A DNA stretch of 64,000 nt from Lachnospiraceae bacterium MD308 (GTDB lineage: Bacteria > Bacillota > Clostridia > Lachnospirales > Lachnospiraceae): assembly GCA_000403475.2 (NCBI GenBank), contig KE159795.1:1832058-1896057 (forward strand), read 5' to 3'. Below the pieces are notes generated by a model. The model did no database searches. It saw only the letters and a list, made by a program, of their open reading frames with translations, and was not told the DNA's origin. How positions within the stretch are numbered: position 1 is the stretch's first letter; every line of letters starts with the position of its first letter. Position numbers and translations under genes: made by a program. Shown here in pieces: positions 9,555 through 17,613 of this stretch.

Positions 9555-10741
9555 TTTTCTGCCTCCATCTCTATAAATGCCAATATCACTTCCAAAATAG
9601 CCATAACGCCGTAGGGAAGCCCTTTCTCATTTAAGCGAAATCCGCTGTTATGGGTTGGGAACACGGTTCCGTCCTCTTCCACCGTTCTTGCTCCTGCACG
9701 AAAATAAATCCCCTTCGTCGTCTTTAAATATTCCGAAAAATCTTCACACCCCATAACCGGCGGGTGTTCGAATACATTTTCTTCTCCAAAAGCATCTTTT
9801 AAAATTCTTTTTATTTTCCCTGCAAGCTCCTGCTCATTTGATAAAAGCGTACAGCCTTCTTCTATCTTCACGTTTACTCTGCAGCCAGTAGCTTTTTCAA
9901 GTCCTTCAGCGCTGTCACTGATGCGCTCTTTTAGAACTTCCCTGCTTTCTATGTCCAATGTACGAATCGTTCCGCCAATCATTACTTTATCTGGAAGACT
10001 ATTATAGGTATTCCCGCCATGAATTTTCGTCACGCTCAAAACTGCGGACGAAGCAGGGTCCACACACCGAGGCACGAGTGTATTTAAAGCCTCTGCCATC
10101 CTTACCGCCGCCAGCACTGTATCATTCACCAGATGCGGGAATGCAGCATGACCTTCTTTTCCTTCTATTGTTATATCAAACTTATCATTCGATGCAAAAT
10201 TGGCGCCTGCATGAACGGAAAACTGCCCCGGATATTCATCAATACTATAATGAAGCCCAAAAATGTACTCAACGCCCTCAAGCGCTCCCTGCTCTACCAT
10301 TCCCTTAGCGCCGCCCGGCTGGATTTCCTCAGAGGGCTGAAACAAAAAACGGATTTCTCCTCTCAGCTTCTCTCTCATTTCCGATAATATTTTCGCCGCC
10401 ATAAGGAGGGAAGCCGTGTGGCCGTCATGACCACACGCATGCATGACTCCCCTGTGTTTTGAGCAGACCCTATGGGTATCATTCTCTTCAATCGGAAGTG
10501 CATCCATATCTGCACGAAAGGCAACACACCTGCCTTTTCTTCCCGTGTCTAAAATCCCAAGAACTCCTGTCGGTGTCAGCCGCTTCACATTCACTCCCGG
10601 AAAGCTTTCTAATCTTTCAGCCACAAATGCCGATGTTTTTCTCTCTTCAAAGCCAAGCTCCGGATATTCATGCAAATGATGAAACCATTGTGCCAGCTCT
10701 TCTTCTGCCGCATACACCTTTTCCCTTATTTCTTTACCCAT
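9551..10741 (-). CDS. M20-family amidohydrolase (hippurate/N-acyl-amino-acid hydrolase type)
   Basis: Metal-dependent amidohydrolase of about 396 residues. Metal ligands are seen in FRADMDALP, ACGHDGHTASLL, and FQPSEEIQPGGAKGM, and the dimerisation/lid domain follows (SNDKFDITIEGKEGHAAFP). CEDFSEYLK near the end carries further ligands. Family members remove acyl groups from N-acyl amino acids or related amides. The start chosen is the ATG at 10741, which overlaps the end of the preceding gene by eight bases; an in-frame ATG at 10753 is an alternative. Its presence beside a MetQ-type importer suggests that an N-acylated or amide compound is imported and hydrolysed. Confidence 0.9.
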   Translation of the reverse strand: MGKEIREKVYAAEEELAQWFHHLHEYPELGFEERKTSAFVAERLESFPGVNVKRLTPTGVLGILDTGRKGRCVAFRADMDALPIEENDTHRVCSKHRGVMHACGHDGHTASLLMAAKILSEMREKLRGEIRFLFQPSEEIQPGGAKGMVEQGALEGVEYIFGLHYSIDEYPGQFSVHAGANFASNDKFDITIEGKEGHAAFPHLVNDTVLAAVRMAEALNTLVPRCVDPASSAVLSVTKIHGGNTYNSLPDKVMIGGTIRTLDIESREVLKERISDSAEGLEKATGCRVNVKIEEGCTLLSNEQELAGKIKRILKDAFGEENVFEHPPVMGCEDFSEYLKTTKGIYFRAGARTVEEDGTVFPTHNSGFRLNEKGLPYGVMAILEVILAFIEMEAEK

Positions 10742-11102
10742 TCTTCTTCGCATCAAGGCGGAGCGTTCCGCCTGCCCCTACATTCTCATCTGGGTGTTCT
10801 TTAATGATCACAACGGTATTGACTTTCTTTTCTCCGAAAAACTGCTGCGTTGCCTCCTGGATTCCCTGCACCATATCACGCTTGTACTCCACTGGTTTTC
10901 CCGGCGCCGTATACACAAAGCAGGTCATCTGTCCGCATTCATGCGGAGTCTGTGCATATTCCGGAATCGGATATAGATAGACATCTCTCAAATCCTTAGG
11001 GAGACGGAAGGCCTTCACAGCTGCGTCCCCGATACGTTTCACAAATTCTCTGCTTTCCTCTTCCGTAAATAAAATACTTGTTGTAATAATCACTGTCGCC
11101 AT
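10734..11102 (-). CDS. tautomerase-superfamily-like protein lacking the N-terminal proline
   Basis: Small protein of 122 residues. Two beta-alpha-beta-like halves with EESREFVKRIGDAAVKAF and VEYKRDMVQGIQEATQQFFGEKKVNTVVIIKEHPDENVGAGG resemble the 4-oxalocrotonate tautomerase/MIF fold, especially the segment ending in ENVGAGG. Enzymes of that group use a proline directly after the initiator Met; here the start is Met-Ala-Thr, so either it uses another mechanism or it is a structural relative. It is sandwiched between the importer and the M20 hydrolase, so it probably acts on the same compound. The assignment is moderate. Confidence 0.6.
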   Translation of the reverse strand: MATVIITTSILFTEEESREFVKRIGDAAVKAFRLPKDLRDVYLYPIPEYAQTPHECGQMTCFVYTAPGKPVEYKRDMVQGIQEATQQFFGEKKVNTVVIIKEHPDENVGAGGTLRLDAKKNG

Positions 11103-11117
11103 AATCGCTTCCTCCTT

Positions 11118-12014
11118 TTAATAAATATCCGGCACCTCAAAAGATGGATTATCATATGTCATCTCGCCGCTCTGCAAATAATATCCAGAAGGAATCCTTG
11201 CACCGTCATATGTCTCTAACAGCCAATCCGCAAATTCCTTTGTGCACGCAGCATCATAGATATCTTTCATGTACTCTGCATCTTCATTTTCTTTCAGCGT
11301 ACACAGTCCCTGGCCGCTGATATCCACACATGCCTGATCTGATTCTGTCGCAAGAATTGTACACGCTTTCTGTGTCTCTTCATCCATCTGGTTAAACGTC
11401 ATCGCCGGCATTGTCTCCGCATCCAAATCCGGCAATGCTCCCACACGGCTTCTCGCATCAATCTCTTTGATCTCCAGATTCTTCGGATTTTGGGTGACAT
11501 CCAGGGCAGACGGATTTTCCGCTTCTTTATCTACCGTAATCAATCCCGCTTCTTCCAGGAGGTTTAATTCCCGTCCTCTGTTTGAATTATCATTTGCGAC
11601 CGCGACAATCGCTTCTTTCGGAATCTCTTCGATCGATTCATATTTCTCGCTGATAATATAAACGGGACTGTTCGTAATCTGATCCGCATAATAAATCAGA
11701 TCACTGCCATAGCTTTCATTATAAGACGCCAGATAAGGAATATTTGCAATATAGTTCAGATCATTTGATCCCTCTGCTGCCGCCTGCATAATGCTGACTG
11801 TCTCTGAATAAACCTGTGCAGTAATTTCATATTTATCCGAAAGCTGGTCCGCAATCCAGTTAATAATTTCTTCGTCCCTTGCCAGAACGCCAACTGTAAT
11901 TTTCTGTTTCTCTTCGGTCTCCTGCTCAGCGCTTTCTTTCTGTCCGCATGCCGCCATGGATAATACCATCACCATACACATTGCCGCCGCCAAAAATCTT
12001 TTCATTTTCTTCAT
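11118..12014 (-). CDS. MetQ/NlpA-type substrate-binding lipoprotein
   Basis: Binding lipoprotein of 298 residues. The signal peptide MKKMKRFLAAAMCMVM ends in lipobox MAAC with Cys at residue 23. The mature domain follows the NlpA pattern: KITVGVLARDEEIINWIADQL at the start, NDLNYIANIPYL, an IPKEAIVAVANDNSNRGREL segment and LLETYDGARIP at the end. NlpA proteins mostly bind methionine or another amino acid. The usual methionine-binding core motifs are only partly kept, so a different amino-acid-like ligand is plausible. It follows the permease gene by 11 bases. Confidence 0.88.
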   Translation of the reverse strand: MKKMKRFLAAAMCMVMVLSMAACGQKESAEQETEEKQKITVGVLARDEEIINWIADQLSDKYEITAQVYSETVSIMQAAAEGSNDLNYIANIPYLASYNESYGSDLIYYADQITNSPVYIISEKYESIEEIPKEAIVAVANDNSNRGRELNLLEEAGLITVDKEAENPSALDVTQNPKNLEIKEIDARSRVGALPDLDAETMPAMTFNQMDEETQKACTILATESDQACVDISGQGLCTLKENEDAEYMKDIYDAACTKEFADWLLETYDGARIPSGYYLQSGEMTYDNPSFEVPDIY

Positions 12015-12025
12015 GTTCCTTCCTC

Positions 12026-12685
12026 CTATTTCACTTTTTCATAAATTTTATTGCCAACCCACTGGATGATCTGAACCATGATGATCAGTACAACTACGGT
12101 GCTGTACATTACCAGATCGTCAAAGTTCTGATATCCGTAGGTAAGCGCTACTGCTCCGAGTCCTCCTGCCCCGACAACACCCGCCATGGCCGTATATCCA
12201 AGTACGTTTACTACCGCCATTGTCATATTGGTCACTGCAGAAGGGACTGCCTCTTTTATAATAATGTAATAAGTAATCTGAAAATCATTCGCCCCGAAAG
12301 ATCTTGCCGCCTCAATCAATGCCGGGTTTACTTCCTTGAAGCTGCTTTCCAAAAGTCTTGCCACCATCGGGGACGCCGCAATCGTGATTCCAAAAATCGC
12401 TGCATTTGTCCCGATTACCGTTCCGCACACTGCTCTTGTGAGAGGAATGATCGCGATGATCAGAATCAAAAACGGAACGCTCCTCAACACATTGATAATC
12501 GTGCTTACAATTCCATATACGATTTTGTTGGGTCTAAGCCCTCTGGAATCTGTTGTCACTAATAGAATCGCAAATACCAAACCAATCACAAAGCATGCCG
12601 CACAGGATACAAGATGCATGACTATCGTTTCTTTTAATCCTGGAAAAATGATACTGTTAAACAACCTATCCATACTCATGCTCAT
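12026..12685 (-). CDS. MetI-type ABC transporter permease
   Basis: Permease of 219 residues with about five transmembrane helices, typical of MetI. The EAA loop is EAARSFGANDFQITYYIIIKEA near residues 135-155, and AMAGVVGAGGLGAVALTYGYQ is the conserved C-terminal part. The start is set at the ATG at 12685 because GAAGGGGGGATTTTT precedes it; an upstream in-frame extension to 12724 would overlap the ATPase gene and has no ribosome site. It pairs with the ATPase and lipoprotein on either side. Confidence 0.9.
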   Translation of the reverse strand: MSMSMDRLFNSIIFPGLKETIVMHLVSCAACFVIGLVFAILLVTTDSRGLRPNKIVYGIVSTIINVLRSVPFLILIIAIIPLTRAVCGTVIGTNAAIFGITIAASPMVARLLESSFKEVNPALIEAARSFGANDFQITYYIIIKEAVPSAVTNMTMAVVNVLGYTAMAGVVGAGGLGAVALTYGYQNFDDLVMYSTVVVLIIMVQIIQWVGNKIYEKVK

Positions 12686-12701
12686 AAAAATCCCCCCTTC
12701 T

Positions 12702-13667
12702 TTACACCAGCCGCCAGTCCGCATTCTTTGTTTCCAGGAATTTCTTCACTGCTTCCCAGTCTGATTCTTCAAACTCCACGACCAGATTCCCGGCAATGTC
12801 ATCTCTATACTTGTCCATGCCTCCCCAGACAATATCAAAAGGAACCTTTACAGCGAGCGCCATCTTGGAAATTACATTTTCTCCATCTTTCCCTTGCGCA
12901 CTCTTTAGAATTTCCACATACACTTTTCCTTCTTTTTTGGGGAATTCCACACTTTGCCCCAAAAGCTCCGCTAAAGATTCCGGATGATTTAAGAAAATAT
13001 CTTTCACTTCACCGCTGATCGTCAATTTCCCCTGGCTTAATATGGACATCTTGTTACACACATTTTTTACAACCTCCATCTGATGGGTTACTACTACTAT
13101 CGTAATATTGGATTCCCTGTTAATCTTTTTCAGCAGTTCTAAAATAGACTGAGTGATATTGGGGTCAAGTGCGGAGGTCGCCTCATCGCAGAGCAGGATC
13201 CTCGGCTCTAACGCCATCGCTCTTGCAATTGCCACTCTCTGTTTCTGCCCTCCGGACAGTTCTCTTGGAAGAGCCTTTGTTCTGTCTGCAAGCCCTACTA
13301 ATTCCAGATTTTCCATTGCTTTTTCCAGCATCTTTTTCTTATCATATTTCAGACACCGCATAGGAAGGCAGACATTGTCTAATACATTCATTCTCTCAAG
13401 CAGGGAAAACTGTTGAAATATCATACCAATCGTCGATCTAAACTCTCTTAATTTTTTTCCATTCAATGTCTGTATATTTACTCCGTCCACCTTGAGACTT
13501 CCCTTCTCAAAAGGGAGCAAGCCATTGATACAACGCAGAAGCGTAGACTTTCCAGCTCCGCTTACTCCTACAAGGCCATAAATGTCCCCGTCTTTGATTT
13601 CTATATTGATTCCCTGCAAGACCGGAGTGTTTCCAAATTGTTTATAGAGGTCTTTTATTTCAATCAA
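12702..13667 (-). CDS. MetN-type ABC transporter ATP-binding protein
   Basis: ATPase of 321 residues. Walker A GVSGAGKSTLLRCIN, Q loop IFQQFSLLERMNV, signature ELSGGQKQRVAIARAM, Walker B ILLCDEATSALD and H loop VVVTHQME are all present. The C-terminal about 80 residues (VYVEILKSAQGKDGENVISKMA...NLVVEFEESDWEAVKKFL) match the NIL regulatory domain that in MetN senses intracellular ligand. It powers the importer formed with the downstream permease and lipoprotein. Whether methionine is the ligand is open, given the unusual operon. Confidence 0.93.
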   Translation of the reverse strand: MIEIKDLYKQFGNTPVLQGINIEIKDGDIYGLVGVSGAGKSTLLRCINGLLPFEKGSLKVDGVNIQTLNGKKLREFRSTIGMIFQQFSLLERMNVLDNVCLPMRCLKYDKKKMLEKAMENLELVGLADRTKALPRELSGGQKQRVAIARAMALEPRILLCDEATSALDPNITQSILELLKKINRESNITIVVVTHQMEVVKNVCNKMSILSQGKLTISGEVKDIFLNHPESLAELLGQSVEFPKKEGKVYVEILKSAQGKDGENVISKMALAVKVPFDIVWGGMDKYRDDIAGNLVVEFEESDWEAVKKFLETKNADWRLV

Positions 13668-13685
13668 CGTGCTCCACTCCCTTCT

Positions 13686-14741
13686 TTATCCTCTTGTCTT
13701 ACTGTACCCGCACTCTTCAGCCACTTCATAAATCAGGCGATTTAGATAAGAGCCTCCCGGTTTAAGCGTACAGCCCGGTGCAAAGATAAAACGATTGCTC
13801 CCATTTTCTCTGACTGCCTCTTGGTAGCGCTCTGTAATGCGACGTTTTACTTCTTCCCGATCATTAGTCCCACTCACAAAATCCCTATCCTGGTCAATGC
13901 CGGCCGCAATCATTTGATTCGTCTCACTTTTCACCTTTTGAATCGTTATAATCTCTTCCTTAGGAGTTTCCCCCGGGCAACTCTCCCAGTTGAGGAATTG
14001 TATCTGCTCGCAATCGTAATATCTTTCAATCCGAAGTCCGGCATTTCCATGAACGTGTGCCATATTGAACCAAGTATTTCCCTTACAGTGCTCTAATATT
14101 CTATTTTCATAAGGGACGCAAAACTCTTCATATTGTTCTTCTGTAATAATCCGTTTCATAGAATACTGGTTAGCCAGAAAAATGCCGTCAATCCCTTCCT
14201 CGAACAATTCGTCCAAATAATTCAGATTCGTCTGGGTCATTGCTTCCAGCGCTTTATGTAAAGCTTCCGGCGCTTCTTTCATCAATCTTTTTACCGGTTC
14301 GGGATTCAGAGACCCTGCACATTCCTGAACCGCTGTGAGAGGATTGAAGATGGTCGCCAAAATCGGGATTCTGTCTCTATAATAATCTTTCAGGATTTTT
14401 ACTGCCTCTATCTCCCTTGCAAATACTGGGTTTTCCGCTCCAAGCACAGGAAGTTCTTCCGCATCTTTTTCAGTTACGATCGGATACTTATGAATCGTTC
14501 CGTACCATCTTGTGAGTTCTGTGGAAAACTCAATATCCCCTCCATAAGCTGCCGTATAATAATGACCATTCGTCATCAGCTTAATGAAATCCCAGTGGTT
14601 AAAATCTGTGGACATTATCGTTTCTCTCGTATAATCCCCCACGTTTCTATCCACCAGGGGCATATGATACCACCCTCCGATTGGTGTCCGGTCAATCGGT
14701 CTGTTCTCAATCAGCGCCTTAATTCTTTCTGTTCCATTCAT
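13686..14741 (-). CDS. uroporphyrinogen decarboxylase (URO-D) family protein
   Basis: Protein of 351 residues starting MNGTERIKALIENRPIDRTP, the characteristic start of the URO-D/MtaA superfamily. FNMAHVHGNA (near residue 245) and FIFAPGCTLKPGG near the C-terminus are typical of members that act on methyl-corrinoid or other substrates rather than haem precursors. No other haem or corrinoid gene is nearby, so the tetrapyrrole role is unlikely and a methyl- or one-carbon-related or carboxylate reaction on the imported compound is a reasonable inference. Ribosome site CGGAGGTACAGCAGT. The gene lies 18 bases before metN and 24 after the regulator. Confidence 0.82.
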   Translation of the reverse strand: MNGTERIKALIENRPIDRTPIGGWYHMPLVDRNVGDYTRETIMSTDFNHWDFIKLMTNGHYYTAAYGGDIEFSTELTRWYGTIHKYPIVTEKDAEELPVLGAENPVFAREIEAVKILKDYYRDRIPILATIFNPLTAVQECAGSLNPEPVKRLMKEAPEALHKALEAMTQTNLNYLDELFEEGIDGIFLANQYSMKRIITEEQYEEFCVPYENRILEHCKGNTWFNMAHVHGNAGLRIERYYDCEQIQFLNWESCPGETPKEEIITIQKVKSETNQMIAAGIDQDRDFVSGTNDREEVKRRITERYQEAVRENGSNRFIFAPGCTLKPGGSYLNRLIYEVAEECGYSKTRG

Positions 14742-14765
14742 ACTGCTGTACCTCCGTTTTATATA

Positions 14766-16439
14766 TTAAAGATTGTACTTTTCCAACCAGCGATAAAGAG
14801 TCGCTCTCCCGATTCCAAGTTCCTTCGCTATTTCTTTTTTGGTTTTCCCACTATACAGAAGCAGTTCTCTGACCCGCTCCTCCTGCTCGTCGTCTGTACC
14901 ACCAAGCCCCTTGTATCCATATTTGAACTGTACTCGTTTCACATTGTCCAGCGTAATGATAGCTCCGTTTTGTTCAATCACCAGAAGCTCCGCGAACCTC
15001 TTCAGCGAGTATATTCCATCTTCCCATCTGCATGTTTCCAAATATGACAGAGCTTCCTCTTTTACCTTAATTCCGGTTTTGTTATAAATATTTGCATAGC
15101 CCGCAATATATTGTTCAATATAACACCTAATGTCCTGCGGCTCTTCTGCCTCCAGAATCCGAATCCAGTTTCTTGTAATGTAGTAAAATAATTTATCTGA
15201 AAACAGTTTCCTATCCATAAGCTCTTTGACGTTCTGTTTGGCTGTTGCGATTACCCGGATACTCGACCCTACTCTTCCCTGCATTTGATTTTTCGTCAGG
15301 TACTCTGCAAGCCGGTTTTGCAGATAAAGCGGAAGCTGATCTATGGAATACAGACAGATTGCACGTCCCTTCGCCATCTCTACACCACTGCACGACCTCA
15401 AAATTCCGCCGAACAACTCCTGCTTCACAATTGTTTCATCCTCGCCGCATTCTATCTCCAACATTCCTTTCCCGTCTGCCGCATATCGAAAAAGGTATCT
15501 CTTCGCCAGTTCATCATTTCGGCGTTTCTGCTTTCCTTCAATCAAGATAGAGAGTTCATTATCTATCGCCCGAAGCGCAATCTGTTTGGCTTCTCTCATA
15601 CACGGAGCAATGCCAAACTCTTCCTCAATCCACTGCTTCAAATCATACATTTTGGACTGCCGCTTCTGAATCATCTCCACGCAGACATCCTCAAACACAT
15701 ACAGATAGTTTTCCTGCCCTTCCACTTCTTTCATATTCTGTACAAAAGTAAGCTTCACACTCCCATTTGTCGGCTTCTGAAATACCGCTCCCACACTGTA
15801 TCCCTGTTCGCCCTGTCTCTTTTTATGACTCGCTTCATCAAATACGGCCTCTATATTTTTCCCGATTTCCGGCGCTCCTTTCCCGAAAACATCCTGAAAT
15901 CTGCGGTTGAAGAAAAGTAATCTTTTCTGCTCGTCTACGTAAGCAACTGCCTCTTTCATGTAATTTAAAAGTTCATTGATCAAAGCCGGCTGCTTCTCCA
16001 GGCGCTTCTTATAATCCTGATTACTGATTTTGGTTCCCAGCATCTGTGCGGCTTTTTCAAGAAAACATACCGCATTATTTAAAAACTCTTTTCCACTTTC
16101 TTTTGTTTCTCTTTTTGTGAGAATTGCAATCACACCGATACATTCTGAAAATGACTTGATCGGAACACCTACGATACTCTTTATCTCACACTCTTCAAAC
16201 TGCGGGCAGCGGATACACTCCTCAAACTCCCGCTTATCCTCTACAACCCGAACTTCTCCTGTTACAATCACACTTCCGACAACCGAATTGACCTGTACAT
16301 CTATCGGTTTCTTTTCATATTCAAAGGTATTGACCAAGCTATTCAAATGCTTATCTACCACGGTGACGTCCGCACACAGCAAACGCTTCATCATATATGC
16401 AATTGTCTCTACTTCCTGATTGAGTTCCATTAATTCCAT
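14766..16439 (-). CDS. NtrC-like regulator with degenerate AAA+ domain
   Basis: Regulator of 557 residues. Residues about 1-125 form a GAF-like sensor with Cys motif CIRCPQFEEC. Residues about 140-235 resemble PAS (VAYVDEQKRLLFFNRRFQDVFG). Residues about 260-450 align by eye with the NtrC AAA+ domain: QELFGGILRS, AICLYSIDQLPLYLQNRLAEYL, RVGSSIRVIATAKQNVKEL and FSDKLFYYI. The Walker A glycine-rich loop is replaced by EGKQKRRNDELAK, the Walker B acidic pair is absent and the sigma-54-contacting GAFTGA loop is missing. A Fis-type helix-turn-helix closes the protein (KKEIAKELGIGRATLYRWL). It likely acts as a TyrR-like regulator of a normal sigma promoter. Confidence 0.8.
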   Translation of the reverse strand: MELMELNQEVETIAYMMKRLLCADVTVVDKHLNSLVNTFEYEKKPIDVQVNSVVGSVIVTGEVRVVEDKREFEECIRCPQFEECEIKSIVGVPIKSFSECIGVIAILTKRETKESGKEFLNNAVCFLEKAAQMLGTKISNQDYKKRLEKQPALINELLNYMKEAVAYVDEQKRLLFFNRRFQDVFGKGAPEIGKNIEAVFDEASHKKRQGEQGYSVGAVFQKPTNGSVKLTFVQNMKEVEGQENYLYVFEDVCVEMIQKRQSKMYDLKQWIEEEFGIAPCMREAKQIALRAIDNELSILIEGKQKRRNDELAKRYLFRYAADGKGMLEIECGEDETIVKQELFGGILRSCSGVEMAKGRAICLYSIDQLPLYLQNRLAEYLTKNQMQGRVGSSIRVIATAKQNVKELMDRKLFSDKLFYYITRNWIRILEAEEPQDIRCYIEQYIAGYANIYNKTGIKVKEEALSYLETCRWEDGIYSLKRFAELLVIEQNGAIITLDNVKRVQFKYGYKGLGGTDDEQEERVRELLLYSGKTKKEIAKELGIGRATLYRWLEKYNL

Positions 16440-16462
16440 CAGCGTCTCTCCTTTGATGCTCT

Positions 16463-17058
16463 TTAATGTCCCAGCATAATCTGCAATATCTCTTTATCGG
16501 TTCCCCACATTCCTTTTGTCTTCTGATTTACCGCAATCAGATTGGATAAACACAGTGCACGATACATCTTTTCTCTGGAAATTCCCATCTCATTTGCGTA
16601 GATAACAATGGGAATCGATACTGTCATACCTTGATTTCCGCTGCCGCTGTTAATTACCACAGGCATAGGGCAGCCGTTCATTCTTGCATCGCTTCCCGCT
16701 GCCGCTGCCGAACAGATATGGACATAAATATCTCTTCTGCATCTAACATATTTTTCCTCTTTCTTTCCTGTAGTATTCATCTCTCTGCTGATCTTTCCGA
16801 CAGACGCTCCCCATTCATGCTCCAAACCTTCTTCGGCAATGGCAGTATTACATCTTATCCTTTCATACCGCATGTCTCAGGAACTGTCACAGCTTCGACA
16901 TTTTTTATGATGTTTCCCGAACACGCTATCTCATACCGTTCCGGTTTTTGTCCCAAAAGTCTCACCGCATAAGATGCTCCAAATGCAATCGCGATAGGTT
17001 CCGTGCAGCCAAGCGCCTTCTGAAGCTCCTCTTTTAACAGGTTTGTATAACAAATCAT
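16463..17058 (-). pseudogene. decayed L-cysteine desulfidase / UPF0597-like gene
   Basis: Three pieces of one family remain. Codons from 17058 give LLKEELQKALGCTEPIAIAF and CSGNIIKNVEAVTVPETCGMKG, the N-terminus of the CyuA/UPF0597 (serine dehydratase alpha-like) family, then a stop. Another frame from 16873 gives NTAIAEEGLEHEWG and AAAAGSDARMNGCPMPVV followed by NSGSGNQGMTVSIPIVIYA, from the middle and iron-sulfur-cysteine region. The last residues, MWGTDKEILQIMLGH, match the family's extreme C-terminus. Roughly half the normal length of about 420 residues is missing in at least two internal gaps. It is the first gene after the operon promoter, so its mRNA is still made. Confidence 0.75.
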
Positions 17059-17144
17059 TTCCCTACGTCCCTTTTCATGTTTTATTTCTCTCAGAATACA
17101 AATATATTTTTTCTTTTGTCGCTTTTTCTTGTTTCTTTACGTTT

Positions 17145-17173
17145 AAAATACAGTTAATTGTATTATATGTCAA
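17145..17173 (-). promoter_or_regulatory. predicted sigma-A promoter of the 11-gene operon
   Basis: On the minus strand TTGACA (17173-17168) is separated by 17 bases from TATTTT (17150-17145). The first codon of the operon lies about 85 bases downstream. The perfect -35 and weaker -10 fit an activator-assisted promoter. No sigma-54 -24/-12 pair was seen in this gap. Confidence 0.55.
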
Positions 17174-17199
17174 TTATTTTTGGACATTTTATTTCTTTT

Positions 17200-17238
17200 G
17201 TCTCACATTTGTCTCATTTGTGTCTCATTTGTGTCTCA
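17200..17238 (-). promoter_or_regulatory. four helically phased GTCTCA repeats upstream of the operon promoter
   Basis: GTCTCA (TGAGAC on the minus strand) begins at 17200, 17211, 17222 and 17233, exactly 11 bases apart. The two distal copies are extended to TTTGTGTCTCA. The nearest copy is 26 bases upstream of the -35, so all four fall on one face of the helix at roughly -65 to -98 from the expected start. This is the layout of an activator-binding array. Confidence 0.6.
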
Positions 17239-17296
17239 CTTCCATGTACTACCAGTTGGATAAAACAAAGAAATATGGGGGATTGCGTTTTGAACG

Positions 17297-17334
17297 AAAA
17301 AAGGCAGAACCGAAGTTTCCGGTTCTGCCCACAT
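17297..17334 (-). terminator. terminator and hairpin repeat, copy 2
   Basis: On the minus strand GGCAGAACCG pairs with CGGTTCTGCC and is followed directly by TTTTTT. It ends transcription of the small membrane protein gene at 17343-17561. The 32-base core matches the element at 6869-6900 except for one base, so the two copies bracket the catabolic operon. Confidence 0.8.
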
Positions 17335-17342
17335 GCAGTTAT

Positions 17343-17561
17343 TCATAGTTTTCTTTTTTCTTTCCATATCGCAACGAGCCTGATAACAGTTACACCAAAT
17401 AGACCGCAGGTCGTGACAGATATAAAATGCAATTTTGATTCTACGCTAATTTCACGAAGAAACGGTAATACAAATATAACAATCATCTGGAACAAGAGCA
17501 TAACTATTGTATAGCTAAAATTGTCTTTGACAATATTGCGGTTAGAATCATTTTTCCTCAT
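17343..17561 (-). CDS. small membrane protein of unknown function
   Basis: Protein of 72 residues with two predicted transmembrane helices (about residues 17-35 and 45-65) and a basic C-terminus (KEKRKL). A strong AGGAGGAATTGAT ribosome site precedes the ATG, and a terminator follows the stop, so it looks like a real gene. I do not recognise the family. It lies in an AT-rich patch next to the subtilase remnant. Confidence 0.6.
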   Translation of the reverse strand: MRKNDSNRNIVKDNFSYTIVMLLFQMIVIFVLPFLREISVESKLHFISVTTCGLFGVTVIRLVAIWKEKRKL

Positions 17562-17613
17562 ATCAATTCCTCCTGCTTAGATATTTTTCATGTATGATTA
17601 AATATTAAAGGTA

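Noticed and set aside
14766-17058. Sigma-54 control of the catabolic operon
   Set aside because: No -24/-12 element was seen upstream, and the regulator lacks the GAFTGA loop and Walker motifs required for it.
17200-17238. Short CRISPR or phage-att repeat
   Set aside because: Six-base cores with 5-base spacers at exactly 11-base phasing next to a promoter fit a protein-binding array, not CRISPR.
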